From Acanthosepion esculentum (taxonomy: Eukaryota > Mollusca > Cephalopoda > Sepiida > Sepiidae), in NCBI GenBank assembly GCA_964036315.1, contig OZ038479.1, positions 56,795,246 through 56,859,245 of the forward strand: DNA of 64,000 nucleotides. The letters run 5' to 3'. The first letter of the stretch is position 1. Each line of letters begins with the position of its first letter. Shown one piece after another: positions 49,008-60,170 of this stretch. The translations under genes were made by a program, and so were the position numbers. A model generated the notes under the pieces. The model saw only the letters and a list, made by a program, of their open reading frames with translations, did no database searches and was not told the origin of the DNA.

Positions 49008-49529
49008 TGTTGTAATGTAAAGGAAGAGTCTGTTGAGAGTTGGGGGGAAAACACTGAAATGATTGATCTTCCAACAACTACAGGGATAATAGTGAGAGAG
49101 GGGAAAGAGATGAGAGGTAACAAAAAATAATACTGCCTTGGAAATGACAGCAACTTAAGGAAGAAAATGCCCATGAGACTGACTTCACAAGACACTGTGT
49201 CTTGCCAACTGCTGACCGCTATTTTTCCCCAGCTTTTATTGGCATGAGACATCTTACAAAGACCTGGATCTAGCTCAGTTGCCAAGAGGCCTGGATCTAG
49301 ATAGGCATACCAAACTATCACACTGCAAATGAGAAAATGCTATTTTCCTGCAGCTTTTATTGGCATGAGGATTCTTACAAAGATCTGGATCTAAACCAGT
49401 TGCTGAGAGGCCTGTATATAGTTAGACATACCAAACCGTCTCGCTTCAAATAAGAAAAACCCGGATGTAAGTGATGTTGACAAACCTGTCCACATGCGAT
49501 CTGAGCCCTCTTTTGCATCTGTACTTACA
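49008..49529 (-). repeat. 5' LTR of copy B element with internal duplication
   Basis: Begins TGTTGTAATGTAAAGG on plus. A block with CAGCTTTTATTGGCATGAG and CTTACAAAGA occurs twice (near 49,231 and 49,353). The LTR is about 125 bp longer than in copy A. Confidence 0.7.
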
Positions 49530-50939
49530 GGTTTTTTTTCTCATTTACTGTAGATACCACTGTTATTGTCTGATAATATCATGTATGCATTTAGGAAAAT
49601 AGTCACACATATACGGTCATGAAATAAATTAAAAAAAAAAATATTGGTGGTGTTCATTCAACTGTAGTGAGTTTTTACATTTATCATTAATAAATACATT
49701 CTTGATTTAATAATATCACTTGACTGCTACAAAATGATAGGATAATGACGGTTGTCAATGACAACAACGACATCCGCTCCACCAAATGAGAAGAAGGAAA
49801 ATTGCAGAAATCACTGGTTGATGACATGTTCATATTGATAGTTATGAAGACCAAACTGAAATTCCCAATGCCATCCACAGGTACGACACTGAATGCTGGC
49901 ACCGCTGTTTCAGCATTACTTTCCTGTGATCTTTGAAATTGATTTTTTTCACTAACCTACTGAAATTTATCCATGTAGGATTCTGTTAGGGAGATGGTCT
50001 TCAGACATCCTGATAATATATTCAGTCTACCTGAGCTATCGTTGGATGATAACAGCCTCACTGCTTCTACTTTCTGGTACACTGGAGAACTTGGATAGGC
50101 AGCACCGTCAGCATGCTGAAGATCAAAAGAAATTTTTTTTTGTACTAGTCATTGTAGAAGATGGAGCTGACAAAGATTGAAAACACTACTATCCATTCTA
50201 TAGCGGAGACAGCTGCCACCTTCCAGTCGTAAACTTTGATAGCTGAGCAGTGTCACAGCAGGAAGATGTTGAATGAAATTGATACTAAGATGCAGCCTAA
50301 ATTTACTTCTTCATTGCCTTTCAAAGCATCTGGTACAATGCCTGCATACATGTTGGTGTGAAAATCTTAGATAATGGCTATAAAATTTTGTGCGCAACTA
50401 CATTGAGTAAGAATGCACCAGAGCATATCCCTTTTAACCAAACAGAAACTCCAGACAAGTTGAAGAATGCAATGTAAACATCTCTCTGCTGTTACCTGCC
50501 TTTCTCCCGGAGTAAACTGGCCACACAAATCATGTCTGTGGTATTATGGACTTTGCAAAAGCCACACTGTCTCTATTAGCAGCCTATATACAACTTTCAT
50601 GAGCAAATGGGGAAAGAGATTTCTATCAAGAACTTTGCCTGCCATGTCAAGCAGCAGGTTCCCACAGTAGTTTCCAGTTTTGTCCTCTTTTTGCTTGTAG
50701 ACCATGAGAGTGTTCACATTCTTCAATTGTTTGGGGACACATGGTGCGTTCCACACATCACCGATAAAACAATGAAGTCTATAATTAACTTTTGGACACC
50801 CCACATATTTGAATATCACTTGGAAGACAATCATGGGCAACAGTTTTGTTGTTCTTAAGATACTTTGTGGCTGTGCTCCTCTAAGGATGGCTGTATGTCA
50901 AGAAAAGTTGGTGTCCTATGGGTTCAAATATTCTATCTG
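49530..50939 (-). pseudogene. Non-LTR reverse transcriptase fragment (unit B)
   Basis: The open piece 50,544-50,840 (minus) reads WNAPCVPKQLKNVNTLMVYK and GNLLLDMAGKVLDRNL, RT motifs as in unit A. Near 50,290-50,150 the minus strand gives LGCILVSISFNIFLL, corresponding to the VKQGCVLAPTLFSIFL block after the palm aspartates. The stretch 49,530-50,140, missing from A, has no motif I recognise. Endonuclease, ORF1 and an intact catalytic core are absent. Confidence 0.6.
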
Positions 50940-53399
50940 CCTCGTCCTAGTGTGATGACAGGTCTATGGTGTGCACTTATTGTTTTGACAGTTTAATTTA
51001 ATTATAATATCATTTGACCCTTACTAATGAATACAGAAATTTTTTTCCCTTTTTTTATATTCCTTTATTCAGAGTAAGAAATTCATAATTGTTTATAACT
51101 TTCATAACATTTAAATATTCATAGACTTTGTTTTTACTTCCTCTACTGAAATAAGTTTGTTGATTGTGTTAGTTTTGGTGTGATGTATTTGATTGAGTTT
51201 ACAAGTATGAAATTTTGATAGTATAGGCAGGGTTGTAAGACATGTATTGTTTTACATTTGAATGTGTTGAGAAGGACATTAGCAGATTAGAGATTCATGC
51301 CTTTTCAAATGGAATTAGTGCAAAGTGAACAGAGCAGACTTGCTTAGAATTTAAACTCTTCATGTCTATTCATATTTCTGCATTGAAATATAGTACCACA
51401 TTTAGATAACAGGCACCTTCCACCTCTGAAGGTCTATGACAATATCAAAGATATTATACACCTTGACTGGAGTTGATCATAAGTGTTGAAAATGTTAGGC
51501 TTCAGCCAGTCAAACCAGAAGGTAAATCCAACATTGCTCTCTGCACTGTCATACTTGACATGGTTTTCCACTTAATTTTAATTATAGAGCACTTTTATGA
51601 TGAGGTGCTTTTGTAAAAATATTAACAGTTTGTAGAAAAAGGCAATATTTATATGTGTATTTCTTCCCAATGTTATATGCATCACCCTTTCTGTAGATCC
51701 TATAGTATTTAATTTGATAATAGTTAAGCAGAATTTCTCTGCAAATCTATCTTCAATATGTGTTAAATGCAATGAGGTTAGGATTTTATAAGCAAATGAA
51801 ATTGCTGAGATAATCACATGAAGCATGTTTCCTTGAAAATTTACCATCAAAAGTTCTGTAAATAATTTTCGTCCTGCATTAAATACTGGAAATTTTATGC
51901 ATAGACAATATTTAGTTGATTTGTATATAGAATTTGAAAGCCAGGTTTTTATTTTTTGCATTTCTTTATTTCCTTAAAAGATCTCCTGGTGCATATTATA
52001 ATAATTATTTGAAGGTAAATAAATTTTCACAATATTACTTTCATAAACAAGTGAAGTTAATGAGTTGATACAGGTTGATTTTATATCAGAATTTTCTTAT
52101 TCATGGCACAAAGATCGTTTTTAATTGAGTTGATATCCTGTTGTAATGTTTGATTCAACAAGCTAATAATTATGAGATTTAAATCACCATCTTGATTTAT
52201 ACAACATGTGAAAAAAAACAAAAAACTTTATGACTTGATATTTGAAATCGATTCCTCATTGTCTGCTCTTTAAACAAAGCTGCCCTTGGTCATTGTGCTT
52301 TAAATTTAATGCTTTTTGCCTCATTTCAAGATTTTAGTATTATATAAAACAATTTCTTCCCAATATTATATGAATCAGCCTTTATGTATATCCTGTAGTA
52401 TTTGGCTTGATAAAAGTTCAATAGAATTTTTTCACTGATCTACTTTAAAATGTGTCAAGCTCAATGAGATTAGGATTTTACAAGTAAATGAATTCACTGT
52501 ACCATATTTCCTTGCAAAATTTAAAATGGAAACTTCTGTAAATAATTTTTGTCATTTATTAAATACTGGACATTTCATGCATAGCCAATACTTAGTTGAT
52601 TTGTATCAGATTATGAAAACCAGGTTTTTATTTTTTTTGTATTTCTTTATTTCCCTAAAAGATTTCTTGGTGCATATTACAATAACTATTTTAAGGTAAA
52701 GACCTTTTCATAATATCACTTTCATAAATATCTTTGGTTCTATAGAGTTGATACAGATTGATTTTATATAAAAAATTTCTTATTAATGGCACAAAGAATT
52801 TTTAATTGTGCTGACCTCCAGTTGTAATGGTTAATTTATATCATCAACAAGCTAATAACTGCCAGATTGAAATCACCGTCTTCATTTATACAACTAGTGA
52901 AAAAAATAAAAATACTTTATTACTTGATATTTGAAATTGATTCCTCATTCACTGTTTCTTAAAAAGAAAACAAAGATTCACGTGGTGATTATGCTTCAAA
53001 TTTAAGCCTTTTTGTATCATTTCAAGATTAATGCCAAAGCAAATATACTTTTTATTTTATTCACTTTATTAATATTGTAATAGCTCTACTGTAGTTCACT
53101 TTTCTTATTTGAAAACTGAGTTGTAATAATTGATTCATATAAACAAACTAATAATTACAAGATTGAAATCACCATCTTGATTTATACAACTTTTGAAGAA
53201 ACAAAAATACTTTATTACTTGATATTTGAAATTGATTCTTCATTCTCTGTTTCTTAAAGGAAAAAAACGGAGCTTCACTTGGTGATTATGCTTCAAATTT
53301 AATGTTTTTACCTAAATGAATATACATGTCATGGGGTGTGTAGTTATGTTAATGTAAGTTAATCCATGTTGTATGTATTAGTAGTTGATAAAGGATTAT
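50940..53399. other. Spacer with reiterated zinc-finger 5' flank modules
   Basis: Up to 51,960 it aligns with 24,420-26,570. After that the 5' flank module (CCAGTTGTAATG, GAAATCACCATC, TTGATATTTGAAATTGATTC) is repeated: about 52,130-52,340, 52,810-53,000 and 53,110-53,310, and again from 54,020. No gene seen. Confidence 0.6.
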
Positions 53400-53775
53400 T
53401 TTTCTCTTCCCTTCTGGGTTTGACGATAAACTACATCTGCATCCAGCATCAAGGCATCTAATTGGAGGTTTGGGGAACGTGGAAGCACCTCTTAATTGCT
53501 GGTGTTACCGAGTCCACCCTGGCCTGGAGTGGTGGCACCTGTTGGGGTCCCAACTATGGGCAAGGAGTTGGAGCACTATGAAAGTAGGTTTTAATATCAG
53601 CAATAAATTTTTTCAAAGAAAAAATTATTACTGGCAATATATTATTTCTAGCAATACATTTTTGAAGAAAATAAATATTACCAGCAATACATTTTTGGAA
53701 AAAATATTACCAGCAATAAAAATCTTGTTGGCATTAAATAACCCATTGAGGTTGATATGCCGTAAACCAAACCAA
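53400..53775 (+). repeat. SINE-like element with short minisatellite (unit B copy)
   Basis: Head CTGGGTTTGACGATAAACTA at 53,417, ACCTCTTAATTGCTGGTGTT at 53,489, a few ATATTACCAGCAATACAT units, then tail AACCCATTGAGGTTGATATG with CCGTAAACCAAACCAAAC. It corresponds to 25,340-26,310 without the 31-bp array. Confidence 0.7.
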
Positions 53776-53927
53776 ACTTTCCTCTTTTTTATATTGAAAA
53801 ATGAAATGAATAAAATGTACAACAATAAAAAAAATAATAAGAGTGTGAGACATGCATTGAAATTAATGACAAGAATGTGTATTTTCATGATGTTATTTAC
53901 ACTATTGGTTTTATGTATGTTAAAATG

Positions 53928-54018
53928 AGGCATGGTGGAGTAATGGATAGTGGCTCGGATCGAGAAATCAGAGAGCTGAGTTCGAATTGCATTCGAATCC
54001 ATTACATTCAAAAAAAAT
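53928..54018 (+). mobile_element. Short tRNA-derived SINE or tRNA pseudogene
   Basis: GAGGCATGGTGGAGTAATGG has a D-arm/A-box look, and GAGTTCGAATT a T-arm/B-box look about 45 bases later. The sequence ends with ATTACATTC and an A-rich run. Not the same family as 6,067-6,290. It is absent from the aligned 5' flanks of arrays A and B. A functional tRNA is unlikely, since the anticodon arm does not fold well by eye. Confidence 0.55.
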
Positions 54019-55095
54019 ATTTTAAAACTTGATATTTGAAATTGATTCATCATTCACTGTTTCTTAAAAAGAAAACAAAGCTTCACTTGGTGATTATGCT
54101 TCAAATTTCAGGCTTTTTGTATCGTTTCATGATTAATGCCAAAACAAATATACTTTTCCTTATTTTATTCACCTTATTAATATTGTAATTGCTCTGCTTT
54201 TATCCACTTCTGTAAAAACTGAGTTTCTTTAAAAGTGGAAAGAAAAATCTCGAAAGAATAATATATTTTAAAATTTTTCAGAAAAATACCACTGTACTTG
54301 CATATTGTGTTTCTACAAAAGTTGATTTTTCTATTGATTTTTCCTGTCTGCAGCATTATTGCATCCCAGTGCTGATCTCAAATACGCTTATGCATAGCTA
54401 AATGTATCTGTTAAAATATTTCATGTATTATTCACTTTCTGTGTTAATTTATTTTTATTTCTTTTTCTTCACAGATGTTTTGGCTGAACAGAAAATCCTG
54501 ATATACATGAGAACTGTTTTTAAGTATTTCATGGAAAGAAAACAAGAATTTTAATATTCCATCAAGAACAGATATATATGCTGCCATATTCATGTAAAAG
54601 ATGTATATCGATAATTTTAAAAGCATCACATTAACTGACACAAAATCATGTACTCCGAAATGTTTGGTTTATCTTTTTGGGCTGCCACAGTCTTGTGCAC
54701 ATGTGCTGATCTCAACCTGCATTAATGTATAGCTAAATGTGTCTGTTGAAAGATGCACTGATTACATGTATCACTGACTGTTTCTGTTAAAATGTGTGTT
54801 GTTACTTTCACTTCATGATATTCATAAAAACAGTTATTCTTCGGAAATGAAGTAAAAGAAAACAAGACCCATCATTTCTATCAAGAACAAAGAAATATGT
54901 GCTGCAATATTCATGTAAAAGTTATATATCTACATTTTCAAAGCTATCAAATTGAATATTAACTTGTTAAAAAAAATGAACTTTGAAATCTGTGGACTGT
55001 CTTTTGTTGTAAGGTCTTATTGTTACATATGAGTAAAAAATTTGAAAGGAGAATTAGGGAGATGCCATGTTCTTGTGAGTTAGTGTGCTGTATGA
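54019..55095 (+). other. 5' flank of the unit C zinc-finger gene
   Basis: Aligned with 27,230-28,330 and 390-1,034. Acceptor-like CTTCACAG ends at 54,474, followed by ATGTTTTGGCTGAACAG as in unit B (27,667). The second acceptor of B (27,990) is deleted here near 54,816. Confidence 0.6.
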
Positions 55096-56217
55096 AAAAA
55101 ATGTACTGGAAACAAACCATATACATGTGAGCTGATTGAATCAGCATTTTCATGGAACACTATGCGAACACATACTGAAGAGAAATCAGATGATTGTGAA
55201 GTTTGTGGAACTGCATTTTCACAGAAGTCAGATTTGGTGCGCCACATGCGAACACATACTGGAGAGAAACCATATGCTTGTGATGTTTGTGGATCAGCAT
55301 TTACACGGAAGTCACATTTGGAGTACCATATGCGAACCCACACTGGAGAGAAACCATATTCTTGTGAAGTTTGTGGATCTTCATTTTCACAGAAATCAAA
55401 TTTTGTTCACCATATACGAACTCACACTGGAGAGAAACCATATGCTTGTGAAGTTTGTGGATCTGCATTTTCACAGAAGTCACATTTGGTGGGCCATATG
55501 CGAACACACACTGGAGAGAAACCATATTCCTGTGAAGTTTGTGGAGCTGCATTTTCACTGAAGTCACATTTGGTGGACCATATGCGAACACACACTGGAG
55601 AAAAACCATATTCTTGTGAAGTTTGCCAGTCAGCATTTACACGGAAGTCATATTTGGAGTGTCATATGAGAACTCACACTGGAGAGAAACCATATTCTTG
55701 TGAAATTTGTGGATCAGCATTTACACGGAAGTCATATTTACAGCGACATACAAGAACTCACACTGGAGAGAAACCATATTCTTGTGAACTTTGCAGATCT
55801 GCATTTTCACAAAGGTCACATTTGGTGGGCCATATGCGAACACACACTGGAGAGAAGCCATATTCTTGTGAAGTTTGTGGATCTTCATTTTCCCAGAAAT
55901 CCAATTTTGTGCACCATATGCGAACACATACTGGAGAGAAACCATATTCTTGTGAAGTTTGTCAAACTGCATTTTCCCTGAAGTCACATTTGGTCTGCCA
56001 TATGCGAACACACACTGGAGAGAAACCATATTCCTGTGAAGTTTGTGGATCTGCATTCTCACTGAAGTCACATTTGGTGGGCCATATGCGAACACACACT
56101 GGACAGAAACCATATTCTTGTGTAGTATGTGAATCTGCATTTACACGGAAGTCATATTTGGAGTGTCATATGAGAACTCACATTGGAGAGAAACCGTTTT
56201 CTTGCGAAGTTGGTTGA
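55096..56217 (+). CDS. C2H2 zinc-finger array protein, unit C (12 intact fingers)
   Basis: The most complete array. From the first in-frame ATG (55,162) there are 351 residues. Twelve perfect fingers begin at Cys12 and every 28 residues to Cys320, with TGEKPY(S/A)CE linkers; a half finger, CEVG, precedes the stop. The frame is open from 55,096, and the upstream part contains a finger with its helix deleted ([12 protein letters not shown], then WNTMRTH). ATG 55,162 lies in an H-T-M-R-T-H linker, so translation may start upstream in another exon. Helix positions -1, 3, 5 and 6 vary while the framework hardly does. The fingers predict a nuclear DNA-binding protein. Fingers 3-6 and 9-12 form a duplicated four-finger block. 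No effector domain is seen, and function is unproven. Confidence 0.75.
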   Translation, partial: KKCTGNKPYTCELIESAFSWNTMRTHTEEKSDDCEVCGTAFSQKSDLVRHMRTHTGEKPYACDVCGSAFTRKSHLEYHMRTHTGEKPYSCEVCGSSFSQKSNFVHHIRTHTGEKPYACEVCGSAFSQKSHLVGHMRTHTGEKPYSCEVCGAAFSLKSHLVDHMRTHTGEKPYSCEVCQSAFTRKSYLECHMRTHTGEKPYSCEICGSAFTRKSYLQRHTRTHTGEKPYSCELCRSAFSQRSHLVGHMRTHTGEKPYSCEVCGSSFSQKSNFVHHMRTHTGEKPYSCEVCQTAFSLKSHLVCHMRTHTGEKPYSCEVCGSAFSLKSHLVGHMRTHTGQKPYSCVVCESAFTRKSYLECHMRTHIGEKPFSCEVG

Positions 56218-57116
56218 ACTACTTTTACAAATCAAATATGAACACAGACTATAGAGAAACCATATTGTGAAGCTTGTGGATCTGTATTTTCTGATGTCAA
56301 ATTTGATGCTGTATATGCAAACATATTCATGTTAATTTTGTAGGAAAGTCAGATATACTGCATCATGTTTGAGTCTTTATCAGAAAGAAACACATGTCTT
56401 GTGTAATTTGCATATCTGCCTTTTTGCTGATGTCAACATTTTTGAGCTATACACTGCTAGAAAAGAAACTTTCTTCATGTTAGGTGTTGGGGTCTGCCTT
56501 TGCACCGTTGTCATATATGATCCAGCATATGCAAACACACACTGGTTAAAAATATAAATGTTTTACAAATGTTACGGATTTTTTAAAAAAATTGACTAAT
56601 TCTTAGTAATAAGATATCACATGAATGAAATAAAGTCATATGTTCATTATCAGACAAATATGAATTTTGAATTATTTTCTATGTGGACAATATTAGAAAC
56701 CATCTTTTTCAGATCTGTCAATAAAATGTGTGTGAATGATGCTTCGCAAATGTTATGGATTTAGAAAAACAAATTCTCATTTTCATGTATCAGGAAAATA
56801 TAAATTTTGTTTTATTTTGTATGTGGGAAATATTAGGAACGTTCCTTTTTCAGGTCTGTTTATAAAATGTACTAGAACATTTGGGATCAGTGTATGCAAA
56901 GCTACACTGATGTGTATGCATGATATTTTACCATATGTTAATTTTGTAGAAAAGTCAAATATACTGCATCAATTTGAATGTCTACCAGAAAGAAACACAT
57001 CTTGTGTAATTTGCATATCTGCCTTTTTACTTATTTTCTTCATGTTAGGTGTTGGGGTCTGCATATGCACAGTTGTCATATATGATCCAGCATATGCAAA
57101 TACGCACACTGGTTAG
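56218..57116 (+). pseudogene. Decayed zinc-finger tail of unit C
   Basis: The stop is followed by ACTTTTACAAATCA, the terminal broken finger shared with A and B. Relics follow: GTGTAATTTGCATATCTGCC near 56,401 and 57,005 (finger first halves), and TATGATCCAGCATATGCAAA near 56,516 and 57,081 (finger second halves). AATAAA occurs at about 56,631 in the repeated modules. Confidence 0.65.
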
Positions 57117-57626
57117 AAATATGAATGATGTTTTACAAATGTTATGGATTTAGAAAAAAAAAATCTCATTCTTACTAATAAGATATTGCATGACTGAAAT
57201 AAAGTCATATGTTCATATATCGGTTAAATATGAATTTTGATTTATTTTGTTGTAGAAAATATTAGGAACATTTGAAAACATATTAAAAAAAATGGGATTC
57301 AGTTTATGCAAAGATCTACTGATGAGAAGTGTGGGCATTGTATTTTACAATTATTATGGATTTAAATAAAACTTGTTCTGATTCTAAAGATTTCATCTGA
57401 GAAAATAAATTTTGTACAGTCTGTCAAAAATTTATACATACAAACAGAACAAATCAAGAAAATTGGGGGACATGTCTTTTGTATATGAATAGAAAAAAGT
57501 CATATATAGTTGAATCAGGTTAATATAGATTTTGATTTATTTGTGGAAAATAATAGCCATATTCCTTTTCATGGTTTTTAATGTATTAAAACATTGCAGA
57601 TATTAGTGTGAATTGAACACTAATTT
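57117..57626 (+). other. Unit C 3' flank modules, non-coding
   Basis: Near-identical to 31,325-31,810 in unit B, including GAAATAAAGTCATATGTTCA. No gene seen. Confidence 0.6.
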
Positions 57627-58058
57627 TGTGATGTCAATGAACGCTCGTTGTCACTTTTGTAATGCTCATTGTAGTAGAGACTTTGTAATTGCAGATACAA
57701 CTATAGTAACACCGTTGAACAATGCAGGTGTCAGATACCTTCAAATATCACTCACACTAATAATACTCGCTTGAATAGTAATCCATATAGTGATCCAAAT
57801 AGGAAAATAGTATAGTGAATAGAGTAGAGAATAGCAGTTCATATAATAATAGAGGATAGAGTAGAAATAGTGATCTGTATAGCACAGAGGATAGACTAGA
57901 AATGGGGATCAATTAGACGTCACACAACCTCCTACTTATGTGTTTCCTCTATGGTCACGTGCTCTACTTAATTCAATAATGGGATCAGCTGTATTTACTC
58001 ACTGGCAATCTACGTTCAAACTCAAGTGTTGGCAACAACACTTTATTCCTATATAACA
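57627..58058. mobile_element. Unit C-specific insertion, possible solo LTR
   Basis: Units A (2,796) and B (31,826) run straight across this site. The 432-bp insert starts TGTGATGTCAATGAAC and ends CCTATATAACA. TG...CA ends and lack of coding fit a solo LTR, but I find no clean target-site duplication. It contains TAGAGTAGAGAATAGCAG-type local repeats. Confidence 0.4.
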
Positions 58059-60170
58059 TTATCTTAATCAATATTGGAATTCTGCTCCCTAATTTTGCGT
58101 ATGTTTTACAAGTTCGTGATGAACCCTTCTTTTTTTTTTTTTGCGTAATGAATCCTGTCCATTTGGTAATTTTCATCTGATTGATTCAAATAAGAGTCAC
58201 TTTTGGATATTATTTTCATAAGTTTAATATATTTTGGACCTTCTGAGGCCCACTGATGTTGCAAAATATTGATTTTTATGTGCAGTTGTTAATTTTAGTC
58301 TGATTGTCAAGAGTTAAAAGCCGAGTTTTCTATTTCTGAACTTCCCATCATCTAAAGTTTCAATATGACCAGCAATGAATAATTAAGAAGAAGAGATAAC
58401 AAGTGCAAATAAACATATATGCTTATACATTGTCAGAAATGCATATACATAGACATTTTGACACTTATCAAATCCACACATTATAGATGAAAAATTAAAC
58501 TAACGAATTTAAGAATCTTTTAAACATTGAATATATTGACTGGGGATATGATTAAAAAACGTTTAGGAATTTTAAGGATTAATTAACATATTTGTAATAA
58601 TAATATTTATTTAAAAATTAATGAATTTGACATTTATTTATATATGGTAGCCTTGGAGTCACAGGTTAAAAACTAAAATCCATAATGACTGAAAAAGAAG
58701 ATACAATCTATCTTTAATCTTTCATAATTAATTTGTTTAAGAATGAAATTTTTTTATTCTATTAGCTTTTATTAAATGTAGCAAAATTAATGGTTTTATT
58801 TTTTGTATATTAGATACAGTTATTTCTATTGTTAGTGTAATGATAATTTTGTGTTTAATTCATGGCTTTTAGTTTTTTATTATTTTCTTACATATTTCAT
58901 GCCATTTTGCCCTTTTCTTTTTTCTTTTGTTTATTGAGAACTTTGTCAATATCAATTCTTAAGAATAGGTATATTATTGCACCCAGTGTGATATTTTCAA
59001 AATTATTCTGAATTTAAGAAAATGTATTAAAATAACGACATTGCTTCTAACTTGAGTAAAATGGAATTGAATTAATAATATTGATTGCATTAAGTTTGCA
59101 TTCTTACTAAATTTGCATTCAAGTAATGGCTTTATTTTTATTTTGTGTGTAAAATCATTATAATCCTTTATAACCAATAGTTTAGGAATACAGTGTTTTG
59201 CACAGTGGTGGTGGTGATTGTGCAAAAATTGCAACTCTGTTAACTTCTTTGGTGAAAACCAATTCTAAGCCCAAATCAACAAATTGTGTTTATATCAACC
59301 AATGGGTTTAATAATAACAAATTGAAGTTAAAATACATAAAAAGTAAAGAATTTCAGAATAATTAAACTTTAAATCATCTAATTTTTCTAAAATATTTCG
59401 AAATGTATATTATATTTTTGAAATATTTCTCAATAAAGTGAATTATGTCTTTCTGTGAGATTTTACTGATAATTAGAATAAATTCCAATTGATTTAAATT
59501 CTGTACACCAAAATATTTTACTTATGGAAATATTGAATTTAATCTATTGTCAGTAAATTTAACATTTTTTCAAGATTTCATTTTTGAAAATAGATTTTAA
59601 ACCTTAGGTATCACATTTTTGGTGGAAATAAAATGTTAGGCAAAAACTTATGTAAAAAGTTCATGAATAATGAATTTTTCCAAGAATTATTTTTGCAAAT
59701 TTTAATTCAGATATTTTATAACCTTTTAAAAATGTAATAATTTGTAGTACTCAAGTGTTATTCTTATTAAAACTGTATTTCTTAATCATAAATAAAAAGC
59801 TCATTATAATTCAATAGGTCAAAAAATGTATTATGTGCATTGTTTTTGATCTTCGTGGCCATCACATGTCGTCATCAGTGAAGAAAAAAAGGGATTTTGC
59901 ACAGTGGTGGTGGGGATTGGAGGTGTGAAATCTTTGCTACTCAACCCCTTTGCTGAAATCAATTTTCAGTACAAATCAACAAACTGTGTTGATATCAACC
60001 AATAGGTTTAATAACAAATTGAAGAAATTAAAATACATAAAGAGTGAAGAATTTCAGAATAATTAAACTTTTATCAGCTAATTTTTCTAAAATAATGTTT
60101 CAGAAATGTATATTTTATTTTTGAAATATTTCTTAATAAAGTGAATTATGTTGTTCTGTGAGATATAATC
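58059..60170. other. Non-coding spacer with a ~700-bp tandem duplication
   Basis: Aligned with 2,810-5,400 and 31,840-32,720. CACAGTGGTGGTGG occurs at 59,201 and at 59,900. The following 270 bases (ACAAATTGAAG, AAAATACATAAA, GAATTTCAGAATAATTAAAC) are repeated at an offset of about 700, a duplication private to C. Confidence 0.65.

Larger units (their letters stand above)
46571..49529 (-). mobile_element. Ty3-type LTR retrotransposon, internally deleted (copy B)
   Basis: Sister of 21,448-23,789 with the same layout: LTR, integrase C-terminal part, protease remnant, knuckles, gag, LTR. It is longer because of a nested solo LTR at 47,774-48,273 and a tandem duplication of about 125 bp inside its 5' LTR. 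The RT/RNase H deletion is at the same place as in copy A. Confidence 0.8.

Noticed and set aside
48837..49130. Plus-strand 97-codon frame
   Set aside because: It lies antisense to gag and the 5' LTR of the Ty3-type element.
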